Source: Candidatus Ventrenecus stercoripullorum (GTDB taxonomy: Bacteria; Bacillota_I; Bacilli_A; RF39; UBA660). From it: a stretch of DNA of 33,129 bases. Shown piece after piece: positions 1 through 10,100 of this stretch. Location: the NCBI GenBank assembly GCA_018712835.1, contig DVGF01000036.1:1-33129 (forward strand). Reading direction: 5' to 3'. A program made the translations under genes and the position numbers. The notes under the pieces are model-generated. The model saw only the letters and a program-made list of their open reading frames with translations. It was not told the DNA's origin and did no database searches. The first letter of the stretch is position 1. Each line of letters opens with the position of its first letter.

Positions 1-34
1 GTAACTATTCAGACTTTGAAAAAAAATAAAGTGT

Positions 35-65
35 AAAAAGTAGTGTCAACGATGCTGCTTTTTTT
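35..65 (+). terminator. Terminator-like hairpin inside the left IS end
   Basis: AAAAAGTAGT (35-44) pairs with GCTGCTTTTT (54-63), with two G-U wobbles, and is followed by a run of T to 65. It probably stops outside transcription from entering the transposase gene, a common arrangement in insertion sequences. Confidence 0.6.
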
Positions 66-110
66 CAGTTATATATGAGAAAATAGTAATAGTTAAGGAT
101 AGTGGTATAA

Positions 111-1637
111 ATGATGAAAGTTACAAATGACTTCTATAGACAATTTGAAGAGTTAAGTAACAAATTAGATGAACTAATAAAAGAAAATAAAAATATAAAT
201 ACTACTCATAAAAATGAAATGAAGAAATTAAAGCAAGATTTAAAAAAAGAATTTAAACAAGAAAAAGAAGAATTAAAAACCACTATAACTAATTTAGAAA
301 AAAGCATAAAAGAAAAAGATGAACTTATAGAGAAATTACTAAATGAAATTGATAGATTAAAAAATCAAATAAATAAAGATAGCAGTAATTCTAGTAAACC
401 CCCCTCAACAGATGCAAGAAAAAAAGAAAAAAGTGGAGCCAATTTATATAATTCTAGAAAAAAGACAGATAAGAAAATAGGAGGACAAAAAGGTCACAAA
501 GGACATAGCCTTACTAAAGATAAAGTTGAAAAGATAATAAAAGATAATCTTGTAGAAACTAGAACTTTTTATCATGAGAGTAATAATAGAAATGGTAAAG
601 ATATTACTAAGTATAGGATAGGTTTAGAAGTAAATGTTTATGTAGAAAAGCATATCTTTAAACATAATCCAAAAACAGAAGAAAAAATACCAAAAGAGTT
701 TTATACAGATGTAACCTATGATAATAGTATAAAAGCTTTAACAATTGAACTTGGAACATATAATGTAGTGGCATTAGATAGATTAAGTGATTTATTTAAT
801 GTTCTTTCTAAAGGCGTAATAGATATATCTAATGGCACATTAGTTAACTTTCTAAAAGAGTTTAGCCAAAAGTCAAAACCAACTTTAGACAATCTAGAAA
901 ATGATTTATTAAATAAAGCTTTAATGAATACAGACGAAACAACTAACGATAATAAATGGTATATAAGGAATTATAGTAATAGTGAAACAGTAGTTTATAA
1001 GCCACATACAAATAAAGGGCATAAACAGATAGAAGAACACGAAATTTTAACAAGATATACCGGAGGTATTATACATGACCATGATACTACAATGTATAAA
1101 TATGGTTCTAATAACTATGAATGTAATGTTCATTTAGGAAGATATTTAGAGGAAATAATCCAAAATGTTTCAGAAGTTACTTGGGCAAAAGACTTAAAAG
1201 AATTACTATTTAAAGCGTACCATGATAGAAAAGTTTTAATAAAAAAAGGCAATAAATCATTTTCTAATATAAAAACGAATGAAATTAAGGAAAAATATGA
1301 CGAGATTATATCATTAGCCAAGAAGGAAAATAAAAATATTAAATCTACATATTATAAAGAAAAAGCACTTAAGCTTATTAGAAGATGTGATAAATATAAA
1401 GATAATCATTTGGCTTTTATATATGATTTTAGTGTTCCTTTCGATAATAATCCAAGTGAAAGAGATTTAAGGATTATTAAAATTAAAACTAAAATATCTG
1501 GAGGATTTAAAAATATAAATAGTGCTGAAGCATATTGTGATGCAATTAGTATTATAAAAACATCTCTTAAAAGAAAGATTAATCCTTTTGAATCTATTAA
1601 AGCTATATTTAACAATAAAGTATTGTTTGCAAACTAA
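111..1637 (+). CDS. IS66-family DDE transposase
   Basis: Transposase of the insertion sequence, catalysing its movement through a DDE active site. The N-terminal 90 residues are a long Lys/Glu-rich coiled coil, followed by the family's hallmark SSNSSKPPSTD motif (about residues 91-101). The catalytic domain starts around NTDETT (first Asp) and ends with the NPSERDLR motif carrying the catalytic Glu, followed by the conserved KISGGFKN segment. At 508 aa it is of normal length. The CxxC zinc-finger found after the coiled coil in many IS66 transposases is not visible here; only FYHESNNRN and similar polar stretches occupy that place. ATG 111 follows AAGGAT (95-100); ATG 114 is an alternative. 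The reading frame is intact, so the element may still be active. Confidence 0.93.
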   Translation: MMKVTNDFYRQFEELSNKLDELIKENKNINTTHKNEMKKLKQDLKKEFKQEKEELKTTITNLEKSIKEKDELIEKLLNEIDRLKNQINKDSSNSSKPPSTDARKKEKSGANLYNSRKKTDKKIGGQKGHKGHSLTKDKVEKIIKDNLVETRTFYHESNNRNGKDITKYRIGLEVNVYVEKHIFKHNPKTEEKIPKEFYTDVTYDNSIKALTIELGTYNVVALDRLSDLFNVLSKGVIDISNGTLVNFLKEFSQKSKPTLDNLENDLLNKALMNTDETTNDNKWYIRNYSNSETVVYKPHTNKGHKQIEEHEILTRYTGGIIHDHDTTMYKYGSNNYECNVHLGRYLEEIIQNVSEVTWAKDLKELLFKAYHDRKVLIKKGNKSFSNIKTNEIKEKYDEIISLAKKENKNIKSTYYKEKALKLIRRCDKYKDNHLAFIYDFSVPFDNNPSERDLRIIKIKTKISGGFKNINSAEAYCDAISIIKTSLKRKINPFESIKAIFNNKVLFAN

Positions 1638-1670
1638 AAAGAGCAATTTTTTATAATTACTCTTTACTTT
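1638..1670 (+). terminator. Hairpin after the transposase stop
   Basis: AAAGAG-C-AATT (1638-1648) pairs with AATT-A-CTCTTT (1655-1665), one mismatch, loop of six, followed by a short T-rich stretch. It begins directly after the stop codon and lies inside the right inverted repeat, so it probably ends the transposase transcript. Confidence 0.5.
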
Positions 1671-1737
1671 TGCATGTTATAGTCTGAATAGTTACGCAGA
1701 AAAAAATCAGAATTTTGAAAAAAGTGCAAAAAACAGA

Positions 1738-1791
1738 AAGTTTTTTCAAAATTTTGAAAAAACTTGAATAAATTTACAAAAAGAGTATAAT
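1738..1791 (+). promoter_or_regulatory. Promoter of the ATPase gene with a 28-bp palindrome
   Basis: TTGAAT (1764-1769) and TATAAT (1786-1791) form a -35/-10 pair with a 16-bp spacer. A perfect 28-bp palindrome (1738-1765, centre TTTTCAAAATTTTGAAAA) touches the first bases of the -35 box, so a repressor bound there would block RNA polymerase. GGAGAG (1801-1806) is the ribosome binding site. The binding protein is unknown. Confidence 0.55.
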
Positions 1792-1812
1792 AAATACAAA
1801 GGAGAGAAGCTT

Positions 1813-3042
1813 ATGAAAAGAATTGATAGGGATAATTATTTATCCATACTAAAAAACTTTAAAGACCAACAAATTATAAAAGTAATAAGCGGTATTAGAA
1901 GATGTGGAAAATCAACATTGCTAGAAATTTACCAAGATTACTTAATAAACAATGGTGTTTCAAAAAATCAAATTATATCTATAAACTTTGAAAACGCAGA
2001 CTACGAAGAGTTACAAGACAGAAAAAAATTATATGAATACATCAAAAATAAATTAGTAAAAGGAAAAAAAACATACATTTTTCTAGATGAAATACAAAAT
2101 GTTTATGAATTCGAAAAAACAGTAGACAGCCTATTTATAAATAAAGAAGTAGACTTATATATTACAGGCTCAAATGCCTATTTACTATCTTCTGAACTTG
2201 CCACTTTATTAACTGGAAGATATATAGAAATAAAAATGCTTCCCTTATCATTTAAAGAATATATTTCCGCTTTTGATGCCCAAACAGATATCTCAAGAAA
2301 ATTTAGAGATTATTTAAGATACAGCTCTTTTCCTCAAGCCGTAGAACTATACAAAATAAATCCAGAAAATATTAACATGTTTCTAGATGGAATATATAAT
2401 ACAATACTATTTAAAGACGTAATGCAAAGAAAAGGAATAACTGATAAAAATCTCTTAGAAAGAATTACGAAATATTTATATGATAATATTGGTAACAGAA
2501 CAAGTGTCAAAAGCATCGTAAATAACATAGAAGGACTAGAAAAAAAACCATCTTACAATACAATATCCAATTACATTAATGCACTGTTAGATAGTTACTT
2601 AATATTTAGAGCAAATAGATATGATATTAAAGGAAAAGAATATTTAAAAACACAAGAAAAATATTATGCCATAGATATCGGTCTTAGATATTATATGCTA
2701 GGCCAAAACTCTGGTAAAGATATGGGGCATATTTTAGAAAATGTTGTATATTTAGAACTACTAAGAAGAGGATACAAAGTCTACATTGGTAAACTTGATG
2801 AACTAGAAGTAGATTTTGTTGCCAAAAAAACAGATAACACCGTCTACTATCAAGTAGCCCTTACAACAAGATCAGAATCAGATAATGAAAACAAAATTTT
2901 AGATAGAGAATTAACACCATTAAAGAAAATAAATGATAATTATCCAAAATACATTCTAACACTAGATGATGATTTAGATGCAGATTTTGATGGCATAAAA
3001 AAAAGAAACGTATTAGATTGGCTCCTAGAAGAAAAAGATTAA
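1813..3042 (+). CDS. AAA ATPase with DUF4143 C-terminal domain
   Basis: P-loop ATPase of the AAA_14 plus DUF4143 family, common in gut Firmicutes and often next to mobile DNA. Walker A is GIRRCGKST (residues 27-35) and Walker B is the IFLDEIQN segment near residues 93-100; a sensor-like ITGSNAYLL follows. The C-terminal third (GHILENVVYLEL, then EVDFVAKK and YYQVAL) matches the restriction-endonuclease-like fold proposed for DUF4143, with E, D and Q in the expected places. At 409 aa it is full length for the family. It starts at ATG 1813 behind GGAGAG and has its own promoter and a terminator, so it is a single-gene unit. The biological role of the family is not established; toxin/antitoxin-like and DNA-related roles have been suggested. 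Confidence 0.9.
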   Translation: MKRIDRDNYLSILKNFKDQQIIKVISGIRRCGKSTLLEIYQDYLINNGVSKNQIISINFENADYEELQDRKKLYEYIKNKLVKGKKTYIFLDEIQNVYEFEKTVDSLFINKEVDLYITGSNAYLLSSELATLLTGRYIEIKMLPLSFKEYISAFDAQTDISRKFRDYLRYSSFPQAVELYKINPENINMFLDGIYNTILFKDVMQRKGITDKNLLERITKYLYDNIGNRTSVKSIVNNIEGLEKKPSYNTISNYINALLDSYLIFRANRYDIKGKEYLKTQEKYYAIDIGLRYYMLGQNSGKDMGHILENVVYLELLRRGYKVYIGKLDELEVDFVAKKTDNTVYYQVALTTRSESDNENKILDRELTPLKKINDNYPKYILTLDDDLDADFDGIKKRNVLDWLLEEKD

Positions 3043-3076
3043 AAAACACCAGCTTATAAATTAGGCTGGCTTTTTA
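3041..3076. terminator. Bidirectional terminator between convergent genes
   Basis: CCAGC (3049-3053) pairs with GCTGG (3065-3069), with A-rich sequence on the left (3041-3046) and CTTTTTATT on the right. It can therefore stop transcription of both the ATPase gene and the convergent surface-protein gene. Confidence 0.7.
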
Positions 3077-3097
3077 TTAAAAGAATATTAATTAAAA

Positions 3098-4447
3098 TCA
3101 TAATGCAAAATTGTAAGGGTTTTGCATAGTTCCATCACCTGATACTTTAACATTGCTTCGAATATTAATGACAGGTCTAAAATAAAATATCATATGTACA
3201 TAGGTATCGTCGATACTACCTCTATCATTAATATTAAAAACTAAAGCCCCTAAATCTGCGTATGAAAATGGTATATATCCTCCAACTGGTGTCATAGACC
3301 AAAATGGGTAACCCGTAATTAAATAATTATTTAGTGATATTTTCTGAAAATTATACTCCCCATCAAATATTCCACCAGAGCTTCCTGCCAACATTATTTC
3401 ATCAACAGTTATTAATCCTATTGGATAATTTAAGGCTTTATTTCCTTTACTTGATGAAGAAATTGTATAATAATCCCTACTGTTTTCGCAAATTAAATTA
3501 GGTTGACTACTTGCCACTCTTATATATCCTTTATTATATGTTGCAACTGTTCCAGTAGAAACTCCACTGTTTTGATTTAATGAGTTTCTATCGCCACAAA
3601 ACCCTGAATTACTATCGAAATAAGAAGAATAACTTGATAACTTACTAGTATAAAAATTATCATTAGCTTGTTTAATAGTAGAAGAAGTCCCGAGCCCGTG
3701 TGCTTCACCACTTGTATACATGTATCCTACATATGTTGGCATATTTCTATTCGAATTAAAATCACTACTTCCAGCACTCCTATCTTCACTTGCTTCGCCA
3801 TTTGGATGTGCAACGGTTCCATCATAGATCATCCGAATAGAACCATTTCCATTTATTCTAATAATTCTCCAGTAATATCCTGCAAAAGAAACATAGTTAT
3901 TTTCCACACTGCCACGATAATAGTAGGTTGGTCCGTCATCGTCGGTCGTCTCAAAAACCCCTTTTTCATGTGATTCGCATGTTACGTCGTCGCACGCACT
4001 CATTGTAAAATCCGGTGTATATGTATAAACACTCAAATTACCCAAAGAAGTACTTACTGTTTTTGTTCCGGTTTTAAAATATAAATTACACTTCGTTCTT
4101 GTATAATCTGTTGCATTATAACCAGAATAATCTGCTATAAACTTCCAACTAGAATTATCAAATGTAGGTACTACTCCGTTGGTACAATTACTTTGTTCTT
4201 CATCAAAAATATAACCTGTATTTTGTTTTGGAAGGTCTCTTGTAATTACACCATCTACATAATAAGCAAAATAAATATCTCCTGGGTCTTGGTATGTTCC
4301 ATTAATCACATTAAATTGTTTCTCTTCTGTAAACACAGCAAAACTAGCATACAAAAATACTCCACCAAGTAACAAAATACAACAAACAGTAAATATAATA
4401 ATAAACTTTTTCTTAGTATTTTTCACTTTAAATTTCTCCAGCTTCAT
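3098..4447 (-). CDS. Membrane-anchored surface protein, unknown function
   Basis: Predicted cell-surface protein of 449 aa. The basic N-terminus (KVKNTKKK) is followed by one hydrophobic helix (about residues 15-35, IIIFTVCCILLLGGVFLYASFAVF) and a long Ser/Asn/Tyr-rich extracellular part. Two modules can be seen: an N-terminal one (GTYQDPGDIYFAYYVDG through CNLYFKTG), and a larger one with YYWRIIRINGNGSIRMIYDG and the C-terminal SGDGTMQNPY ending. I associate these phrases with families of surface proteins in gut RF39-type Bacilli; the function is unknown. ATG 4447 is preferred over the upstream start at 4495 because TAGGAG lies just before it and because the upstream stretch contains the putative operators. 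It faces a divergent HTH gene that may regulate it. Confidence 0.8.
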   Translation of the reverse strand: MKLEKFKVKNTKKKFIIIFTVCCILLLGGVFLYASFAVFTEEKQFNVINGTYQDPGDIYFAYYVDGVITRDLPKQNTGYIFDEEQSNCTNGVVPTFDNSSWKFIADYSGYNATDYTRTKCNLYFKTGTKTVSTSLGNLSVYTYTPDFTMSACDDVTCESHEKGVFETTDDDGPTYYYRGSVENNYVSFAGYYWRIIRINGNGSIRMIYDGTVAHPNGEASEDRSAGSSDFNSNRNMPTYVGYMYTSGEAHGLGTSSTIKQANDNFYTSKLSSYSSYFDSNSGFCGDRNSLNQNSGVSTGTVATYNKGYIRVASSQPNLICENSRDYYTISSSSKGNKALNYPIGLITVDEIMLAGSSGGIFDGEYNFQKISLNNYLITGYPFWSMTPVGGYIPFSYADLGALVFNINDRGSIDDTYVHMIFYFRPVINIRSNVKVSGDGTMQNPYNFAL

Positions 4448-4469
4448 AGTCCACACTCCTACAATAAAT

Positions 4470-4514
4470 ATACATCTTATAAGGTGTAAAGTCAATACAT
4501 CTAAAAAGATGTAT
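4470..4514. promoter_or_regulatory. Two tandem putative operators between divergent genes
   Basis: ATACATCT-AAAA-AGATGTAT (4495-4514) is a perfect 8-4-8 inverted repeat. A second site with the same geometry, ATACATCT-TATA-AGGTGTAA (4470-4489), matches at 6 of 8 bases in its right half. The centres are 25 bp apart. They lie between the surface-protein gene and the HTH gene, which is where an autoregulating XRE-type repressor would bind. Confidence 0.6.
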
Positions 4515-4539
4515 GAAACAATACCTATAGGTGAAATCT

Positions 4540-4776
4540 ATGAATATAAATCGTTTAAAAGAAATTAGAGAAGATAGAGATATAAACCAACAAGAAATCG
4601 CAGAACTTCTAAATACCACACAACAACAATATTCAAAATACGAACTAGGAATTCAGCTTATCCCGATTGACAGATTAAATATGTTAGCAGATTTTTATAA
4701 CACAAGTATTGATTACTTAATAGGAAGAACAGATGAAAGAAGACCTTATAAAAAAAGCATTATGAATAAAAAATAA
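4540..4776 (+). CDS. Small XRE-family HTH regulator
   Basis: 78-aa DNA-binding protein consisting almost entirely of one Cro/CI-type helix-turn-helix domain. INRLKEIREDRDINQQEIAELL gives helices 1-2, NTTQQQYSKYELG is the recognition helix region, and IPIDRLNMLADFYNTSIDYLIGRTD is the conserved C-terminal part. ATG 4540 fits best, with AGGTG about 6-7 bases upstream; a GTG at 4531 is in frame but overlaps that ribosome binding site. The gene is divergent from the surface-protein gene across two palindromic sites and only 35 bp upstream of addB, but control of addB by it is not shown by the sequence. Confidence 0.88.
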   Translation: MNINRLKEIREDRDINQQEIAELLNTTQQQYSKYELGIQLIPIDRLNMLADFYNTSIDYLIGRTDERRPYKKSIMNKK

Positions 4777-4811
4777 ACCAGAAAACATGTTATAATAACT
4801 TTGGTGGTTCT

Positions 4812-7127
4812 ATGCAAAAAATAATAATAACAACAAAAGAAAAAAAGAAAAAACAATTAAAAGAAAAAAATCCTTTTGACAATATAAAAATAATGACATT
4901 AAAGGAACTAGAAGCAATCTATCCTTATAAATATACAGAAAAAACACTTGACTACATCATCACAAACTATCATGTTCTACTTGATATTGCTAAAATATAC
5001 CTAGAACAAATCATCAAATATCCTGTAGAAAAAATAACCGGAGAAAAAGGCGAATTTTTAACCAAATTAAAAAAAGAATTAATAAATCAAAATCTCCTAG
5101 AACCAAACGAACTATTAAAAGAAGAATTAAAAAAGAAAGAAATTCTAATTTACCTTCCTAAAACCAAACATTTAGAAAATTGGTTAGAACCATTCTCTAT
5201 AAAATTTGAAAAGTCTACAACGGAAAACTACTCTCCAAAAATATACGAATTAGAAACCCTAGAAGATGAAGTTCTCTTTCTAAGTGAACAAATTCACAAA
5301 TTACTAACTAATCATATTTTACCAGAACAAATAAAACTTACAAACTTAAAAAGTGATTACTATCCTGCAATAGAAAGAATATTTAAATTACAGCACATTC
5401 CAGTAAATCTTTCAAATGATCCAACTTTAAACCAAACGCATATTGGAAATACGTTTCTAAACAACTTAAAAACGATGTCTCCAAAAGAAGCTTTAATAGA
5501 ACTAGAGCCATTATTAACCACAGAAGATACAATAACTATCTACAATCAAATCATCGAAATAGTAAATAAATATATCCATCTAAAAAATGCGAGCATGTTT
5601 ATAACAAACGAGTTATCCACAACAAAAAGAAAAAAGCAAAAAAATAAAAACGCTATAGAAGAAGTACAATTTGACGAATTAGAACCAGAAAAGGATACCT
5701 ATATTTTTCTCTTAGGCTGCAACAACGACTTTCCAACTATTTATAAAGATGAAAACTACTTACCAGATAAAGTACTAAGAAGCATCAACGAAGACACAAC
5801 TACTGAAAAAAACAAACTATCTAAAACAATTGCTTTAGAAAAAATAAAAAGTTGTCCACACATGACTATTACATACAAACGAACAAAAAATGGTTCCGAG
5901 TGCTACCCTTCTCCACTTTTAAAATATTTAGAAGAACCTTCACACCCCGAACTAAAATGGAACACATCTCACTTATTAAATCAAATTTATTTAGGAATAG
6001 AAACCGATGAATATGTAAAATACAATACCACTTCAAAAAACCTAGAATTTCTAAAAACCCATTACCAAATTCCTTATCGAACTTACGATAATAACTATAG
6101 TAAAATACCTACTAATACCTTACATACTTATTTAAAAGAACTAAAGCTTTCCTATACCTCAATTGATATTTATAATAAGTGCCCTTTCCGTTACTTCATA
6201 ACTTACATTCTAAAAATTATTCCTTACGAAAGTACTTTCACATTATTTATCGGAAATCTCTTTCATAAAATTTTAGAACACAAAGATACAGAAAACTGGG
6301 AGTCCTTATATGACGAGTTATCCACAGATTTTGAAGCAAACTGGAAAGAAAAGTATTTTTTAGAGAAATTAAAACCCGAACTAAAAAACATACTAGATAC
6401 CATAAACACACAAGAAAGTGAAATGGACTTACCATATGAAACATTTGAAACAGAACTTTATAGTAAAATTCCTAGTTACCTCCCATCTACTTTTGAAGGT
6501 AGAATTGACAAAATCAAATATCAAAAAACAAAAGAAAACACCATCGTATGTCTAATAGATTATAAAACGGGTTCTACTAAAATTTTAAAAGAATTAATCC
6601 CCTTAGGATTTAGCCTACAACTTCCTCTTTATTTATATTTAATAAAACATACAGAACAATTTAAAAGTGCCTCTGTTGGAGGAATTTATTTTCAAAACAT
6701 CTTACCAAATAGAATAAATAGAAACGACAAAAAAACGTACGAAATGCAAAAAAAAGATGCTTTAAAATTACAAGGATATAGCAATAGAAATCAAAAAATA
6801 CTACAATATGTCGACAAAAACTACAACGACTCTAAAATCATTAATGGTTTAAAAACAAAAAATGATGGAGAATTCTATCAATATGCAAAAGTACTAGACG
6901 AAAGCGATATGGATACATTAACGAGTGTTGCTAAAAACTTCATAGAAAAAGATGCTTTAGAAATCCAAAATGGGGAATTTCCTATGACTTCTAAAATCAT
7001 TGATAATAAAACAAACATCAGTTGTGAATATTGCAAATTAAAAGACATTTGCTATCATACAAACAAACAAAATGTATATTTAACAAGTGACAAAAACTTC
7101 TTGAAAAAAGAAGAAACAAAACAATAA
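4812..7127 (+). CDS. addB: AddB-like subunit of the AddAB helicase-nuclease
   Basis: Probable second subunit of the AddAB (RexAB) double-strand-break processing enzyme, acting in the cytoplasm before RecA loading. The C-terminal third is diagnostic: NKCPFRYF (Cys near residue 456), then FEGRID and CLIDYKTGS (about 562-585, PD-(D/E)XK nuclease motifs), then CEYCKLKDICY near 737. One Cys upstream and three downstream of the nuclease core are the four Fe-S cluster ligands of AddB nucleases. The first 400 residues are poorly conserved and no Walker A is visible: the N-terminus reads MQKIIITTKEKKKK where AddB proteins usually have a glycine-rich P-loop. At 771 aa it is much shorter than Bacillus AddB (about 1170 aa). 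It is followed by addA after 12 bp. Confidence 0.85.
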   Translation: MQKIIITTKEKKKKQLKEKNPFDNIKIMTLKELEAIYPYKYTEKTLDYIITNYHVLLDIAKIYLEQIIKYPVEKITGEKGEFLTKLKKELINQNLLEPNELLKEELKKKEILIYLPKTKHLENWLEPFSIKFEKSTTENYSPKIYELETLEDEVLFLSEQIHKLLTNHILPEQIKLTNLKSDYYPAIERIFKLQHIPVNLSNDPTLNQTHIGNTFLNNLKTMSPKEALIELEPLLTTEDTITIYNQIIEIVNKYIHLKNASMFITNELSTTKRKKQKNKNAIEEVQFDELEPEKDTYIFLLGCNNDFPTIYKDENYLPDKVLRSINEDTTTEKNKLSKTIALEKIKSCPHMTITYKRTKNGSECYPSPLLKYLEEPSHPELKWNTSHLLNQIYLGIETDEYVKYNTTSKNLEFLKTHYQIPYRTYDNNYSKIPTNTLHTYLKELKLSYTSIDIYNKCPFRYFITYILKIIPYESTFTLFIGNLFHKILEHKDTENWESLYDELSTDFEANWKEKYFLEKLKPELKNILDTINTQESEMDLPYETFETELYSKIPSYLPSTFEGRIDKIKYQKTKENTIVCLIDYKTGSTKILKELIPLGFSLQLPLYLYLIKHTEQFKSASVGGIYFQNILPNRINRNDKKTYEMQKKDALKLQGYSNRNQKILQYVDKNYNDSKIINGLKTKNDGEFYQYAKVLDESDMDTLTSVAKNFIEKDALEIQNGEFPMTSKIIDNKTNISCEYCKLKDICYHTNKQNVYLTSDKNFLKKEETKQ

Positions 7128-7139
7128 AGGAGGGATACT

Positions 7140-10100
7140 ATGGCATGGACACCTGACCAATTAAAAGCAATTCAAAAAAGTGGTACCAACATCATCGTTT
7201 CAGCTGGAGCAGGTTCAGGAAAAACCGCGGTCTTAACAACAAGAGTTCTTGAAAAACTAAAACATGGCATTCATATAAATGAATTACTTATTTTAACATT
7301 CACGAATGCTGCCGCAGCCGAAATGAAAGAACGAATTAAAAAAAACATCGAAAAAGAAAACTTAAGTGATGAACTAGAATTGATAGACGCATCCTATATT
7401 ACAACCTTTGACTCTTTTGCTTTATCCTTAGTAAAAAAATATCATTACTTACTAAATATTCCCAAAAACATTACCATCACAGATGCTTCTATCATTACCC
7501 TACAAAAAAAGAAAATATTAGCGGACATTCTAGAACGTTTCTATCAAGAAAAAACACCTCATTTCTGTACCCTAATAGATACCCTATGTGTCAAAGACGA
7601 TGAAGAATTACAAAAAAACATTTTAGCCCTAGCAGACAAACTAAACATGAAAACCGATTTAGAAGATTATCTAAAAAACTACTTATCCACATATTATAAC
7701 GAAGAAATAGAACATCAAATCCTTCAAAGTTATACGAAAATACTAGAAAACAAAATAGAAGAAATCTTCATCGAACTAGAAGACAATAAAAACTACTTTG
7801 ATACAGAATATGAGTCCAAAGTGCGAGAATCTCTTACTCCATTAAAACAAAATACGTCTCTAGATGAAAAAATAGCTATCATAAAAGCCTTAAAAATTCC
7901 TGCTTCCCCTCGTGGCAGTGAAGAAGAAACAAAAGAAGCACGCGAAAAAATAAATACCAAACTAAAAGAATGCAAAGCTTACTGTAATTATGGGAGTGTG
8001 TCTGAAATCCTAGAAGATTACAACAACACTAAACCTCTTATCACCGCCCTTCTAGAAATACTTACAGACTACTTCCAAGCATTAGAAAAATACAAACAAG
8101 AAAATTATATTTTTGATTTTACAGACATTGCCAAACTCTCTTTAAAACTTATCAAAGAAAATACAAATATTAAAGAAGAACTAAAAGAAACATTCAAAGA
8201 AATCATGGTCGACGAATACCAAGATACCTCAGATATTCAAGAAGAATTTATCTCACTTATTTCCAACCACAACGTCTACATGGTAGGAGACATTAAACAA
8301 AGTATCTACCGATTTAGAAATGCAAACCCTTATATATTCAAAGAAAAATATGATAAATACAAAAATGGTCTAGATGGAATGAAAATCGATTTACTAAAAA
8401 ACTTTCGTTCCAGGAGTGAAGTCCTAGATAATATTAATATTATCTTTAATAAAGTAATGGACGACGAAATAGGAAATGCTGATTACACAAGCTCTCATCA
8501 AATGGTCTTTGGAAATACAACTTATATCGAAGAAGGCAAAACAGAGCATGATAACAACATGGTAATTTATACTTACAACACAGACTCCAAAGAATACAGC
8601 AAAGAAGAAATAGAGATATTTGCAATTGCCAAAGATATCCAAGAAAAAATAGAACACAATTACCCAGTTCTAGATAAAAATACTAATACTTTAAGACCTG
8701 TAACCTACAAAGACTTCTGTATCATCATGGACCGCAATAGCACCTTTGACCTTACAAAAAAAATCTTTGAATTCTTAAGTATCCCTCTTTCTTTATATAA
8801 AGATGAAGAACTCAATAACGGCTATGATATCTACATCATAAAAAACATATTAAACTTACTTATCCACTTAAAAGAAAGAAACTTTAACCAAGAATTCCGT
8901 TACTCACTAGTAAGTATTGCAAGAAGCTTTCTCTATCAAATACCAGACGAAGAAATACTAACCATGATAAAAGAAAATATCGAATTACAAAGCAAAATAG
9001 TAAAAGACTTATCCCCAATTAGCCAAAGATTAGATGACTTATCTCCAAGAGAAATCCTAATGAATATCATAGACAAAACCAATTATTACGAAAAATTAAT
9101 CACAACCGGTAATATCAAAGAAAGCATTTTAAAAATGGAAAAAATCATTGAACTCGCAAGTACAAGTAACTTAGACATTTATGAATTTAAAAATTATCTA
9201 GACGAACTCCTAAACAAAAACGAACTCATTAAATTCAACGTAGGCTCCTCTTCTTCCAACGCTGTGCGCATCATGAACATCCATAAATCAAAAGGATTAG
9301 AGTTTCCTATTTGCTACTTTGCCGGCCTTTATAAATCTTTCAGTAAACAAGATTTAAAAGGAGACATCATCTATGTACCTGACATGCCTATATACATTCC
9401 AATTTGGAAAGAAGGCGTTTATGAAACTATTTTAAAACTACTTATGAAAGACAAAATGACAAAAGAAGATATTTCAGAAAAAATTAGACTCTTCTATGTC
9501 GCATTAACAAGAGCCAAAGAAAAAATGATTTTATTCCTTCCAAACAAAGAAATTCCCGAAGAAAGAAAAACAAATGACGGAGTTATTTTAAAAACCATTC
9601 GTTATAAATACTCTAGCCTTGCTAGCATTCTCTATTCCATTCCAAGTGTCTTAAACCTTTATAGAGAAGATTTAGATTTAAATACATTAGGACTTACCAA
9701 AGACTACATGATACCAAAAGAAAAAGAAAGCATCAAAGAAACCATCACCCCTCTAAATATCACCGAACTAAATATAGAGGATATAGAAATAAAACAACAA
9801 ACTTTTTCTAAAAAAATGAACAAATTAATTGACTTATCCACAAAAAGAAACATAGAATTTGGCAATACCATGCACGAACTATTAGAACACATAGACTTAA
9901 ACAATCCAAATCTAGAACTAATAAAAGACCCATTTATGAAAAGTATCATAGAAAAACTATTAACAACCCCTCTTTTACAAAATAGAAAAGAAGCAGAAAT
10001 ATACCAAGAATACGAATTTATCGAAGAAAAAGATGGTACAGAATATCATGGAAAAATAGACTTAATGTTAGTATATGATAATCACATTGATATCATTGAT

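Larger units (their letters stand above)
1..1695 (+). mobile_element. Complete IS66-family insertion sequence
   Basis: The first 15 bases (1-15, GTAACTATTCAGACT) are the exact reverse complement of 1681-1695, giving perfect terminal inverted repeats. Ends beginning GTAA are typical of the IS66 family. The element carries a single transposase gene and no accessory tnpA or tnpB, as in the simpler one-gene members of the family. Hairpins lie just inside both ends. The target-site duplication (8 bp in this family) cannot be checked, because the left end is base 1 of the window; the right flank reads GCAGAAAA. Confidence 0.93.

Noticed and set aside
111-1637. Associated IS66 accessory genes tnpA or tnpB
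   Set aside because: The space between the left end and the transposase start is 110 bp and holds only a hairpin; the element is a one-gene type.
3668-3973. A 101-codon plus-strand frame antisense to the surface-protein gene
   Set aside because: It has no ribosome binding site and its composition mirrors the opposite strand; the surface protein is the real gene.
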